This document shows positions 63,495 to 64,000 of a stretch of DNA of 64,000 bases, in pieces. The notes below the pieces were generated by a model, which was not told the origin of the DNA, ran no database searches, and worked only from the letters and a program-made list of their open reading frames with translations. Within the stretch, counting starts at the first letter, position 1, and each line of letters opens with the position of its first letter. The stretch is taken from the NCBI RefSeq assembly GCF_003345655.1, contig NZ_QQOH01000002.1, positions 372,001 through 436,000 of the forward strand, written 5' to 3'. The stretch comes from Motiliproteus coralliicola (GTDB taxonomy: Bacteria; Pseudomonadota; Gammaproteobacteria; Pseudomonadales; Balneatricaceae). A program made the position numbers and the translations under genes.

Positions 63495-64000
63495 TTAATC
63501 CTGGTTAAGTGTCGACCGCTGCCAAGACACTAAATTGCTCTCCAACAGCTGTAAGGCACTGCCATCGCTCATCATCTCCCGGTAACGGCGGTTCAGATAG
63601 GGCAATAGATCATAGCAGGGTGAAAGCCGGCTGAAGCCACTATGGATAAAGCCTTCATTAATGTTTTTTTCCAATGCAATGACTCGGTCACCTTCGGGAT
63701 GGGTGTGAAGGTAAGTTGCTCCGGAATAGCGACTGTGAATGAAATAATCGATTCGACCAGCGATCAGCTTTCTATAATTGGTTTGTGGGGTGTCTGCCTC
63801 TTCCAGGGCCAGTTGCTCACTGGAAAACTGGTCGAATGCAGCGCCATACCGGTCCCCGGCATTTTTTCCACCCATCTTACCCTTCAAGTCATCCCATTGA
63901 TTGAAATCGAACACCTGGCTGCGTTCGACAAAGACAGCAAAAGGGTTCGGGAGAATAGGGGCACTGGTGAAGTTAAGGAACTCTTGCCTGGCGGGAGTCT
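63495..64000 (-). CDS. Solute-binding-protein-like gene, 5' end cut by window edge
   Basis: The frame runs open from the right edge to the stop at 63495 (about 168 codons). The visible part reads as the C-terminal part of a family 3 solute-binding protein: TPARQEFLNFTSAPILPNPF (as in the ERxxxxxFS-type hallmark), KLIAGRIDYFIHSRY and a helical end. It precedes the sugar-type binding protein on the same strand by about 100 bp and may belong to the same sensing group. The signal peptide lies outside the window. Confidence 0.7.
   Translation of the reverse strand, partial: TPARQEFLNFTSAPILPNPFAVFVERSQVFDFNQWDDLKGKMGGKNAGDRYGAAFDQFSSEQLALEEADTPQTNYRKLIAGRIDYFIHSRYSGATYLHTHPEGDRVIALEKNINEGFIHSGFSRLSPCYDLLPYLNRRYREMMSDGSALQLLESNLVSWQRSTLNQD

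Overview
The window looks like chromosome of a marine-type gammaproteobacterium in the Pseudomonadales/Oceanospirillales neighbourhood; the genus cannot be fixed from the sequence alone. Gene order supports this. The block ibaG-murA-hisG-hisD-hisC facing algW matches Pseudomonas. The blocks lpoA-yraN-diaA-dolP facing rsmI, dnaX-ybaB-recR, rpsP-rimM-trmD-rplS and ypjD beside ffh match gammaproteobacteria in general. rnpB follows rsmI as in Pseudomonas. The ribonucleotide reductase is the split B12-dependent NrdJa/NrdJb form.

Layout, left to right. (1) 1-5.1 kb is accessory sequence: a truncated phosphoesterase, a small membrane protein, a DUF3047 exported protein, a TerB-like protein, a TPR protein, and two full copies plus one decayed copy of a structured intergenic repeat of about 0.55 kb. 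(2) 5.1-8.5 kb holds nrdJa-nrdJb with a long leader, a candidate promoter and a candidate pair of NrdR boxes. (3) 8.6-11.3 kb is a polar amino-acid ABC transporter. (4) 11.4-16.4 kb carries a globin, two Nudix hydrolases, a gamma-carbonic-anhydrase-like protein, a DUF1289 protein, a CorB-type transporter and a YpjD-like protein. (5) 16.7-27.4 kb is housekeeping: ffh, the rpsP operon, ibaG, murA, hisGDC, algW and a Nif3 protein. (6) 27.5-31.3 kb has zapG and the cobUTCS late cobalamin genes, which would supply the cofactor that NrdJ needs. (7) 32.4-33.1 kb is a gene-free stretch with two tandem candidate small-RNA genes. Each has a good sigma70 promoter, Fur-box-like operators and a near-identical terminator. 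(8) 33.1-40.7 kb has ybaN, an SCP2 protein, dnaX with a clear -1 frameshift cassette, ybaB, recR, rnd, ycgL, ycgN and a LysE exporter. (9) 40.8-43.3 kb is a sulfite-dehydrogenase-like molybdoenzyme with an unusual tri-haem cytochrome. (10) 43.4-53.4 kb has rpsA outside its usual cmk/ihfB neighbourhood, an unrecognised internally duplicated exported protein, prc, an FKBP lipoprotein, apeB and a Na/Pi transporter. (11) 52.8-57.5 kb has dolP, diaA, yraN, lpoA, rsmI and rnpB. (12) After rnpB the sequence turns accessory again: a zeta-toxin-like kinase preceded by a 15-bp triplicate repeat, then a GGDEF/EAL sensor with a periplasmic sugar-type binding protein, and a second truncated binding protein at the right edge.

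The most interesting points are the tandem Fur-box small-RNA locus (32.5-32.95 kb), the repeat family whose two copies differ in sequence but keep their base-paired stems (3.1-4.26 kb), the dnaX frameshift signal, the duplicated four-cysteine protein at 45.4-46.9 kb, the orphan zeta-like kinase, and the binding-protein/GGDEF-EAL module. No CRISPR array, tRNA, rRNA operon, intact insertion sequence or replication origin was seen.
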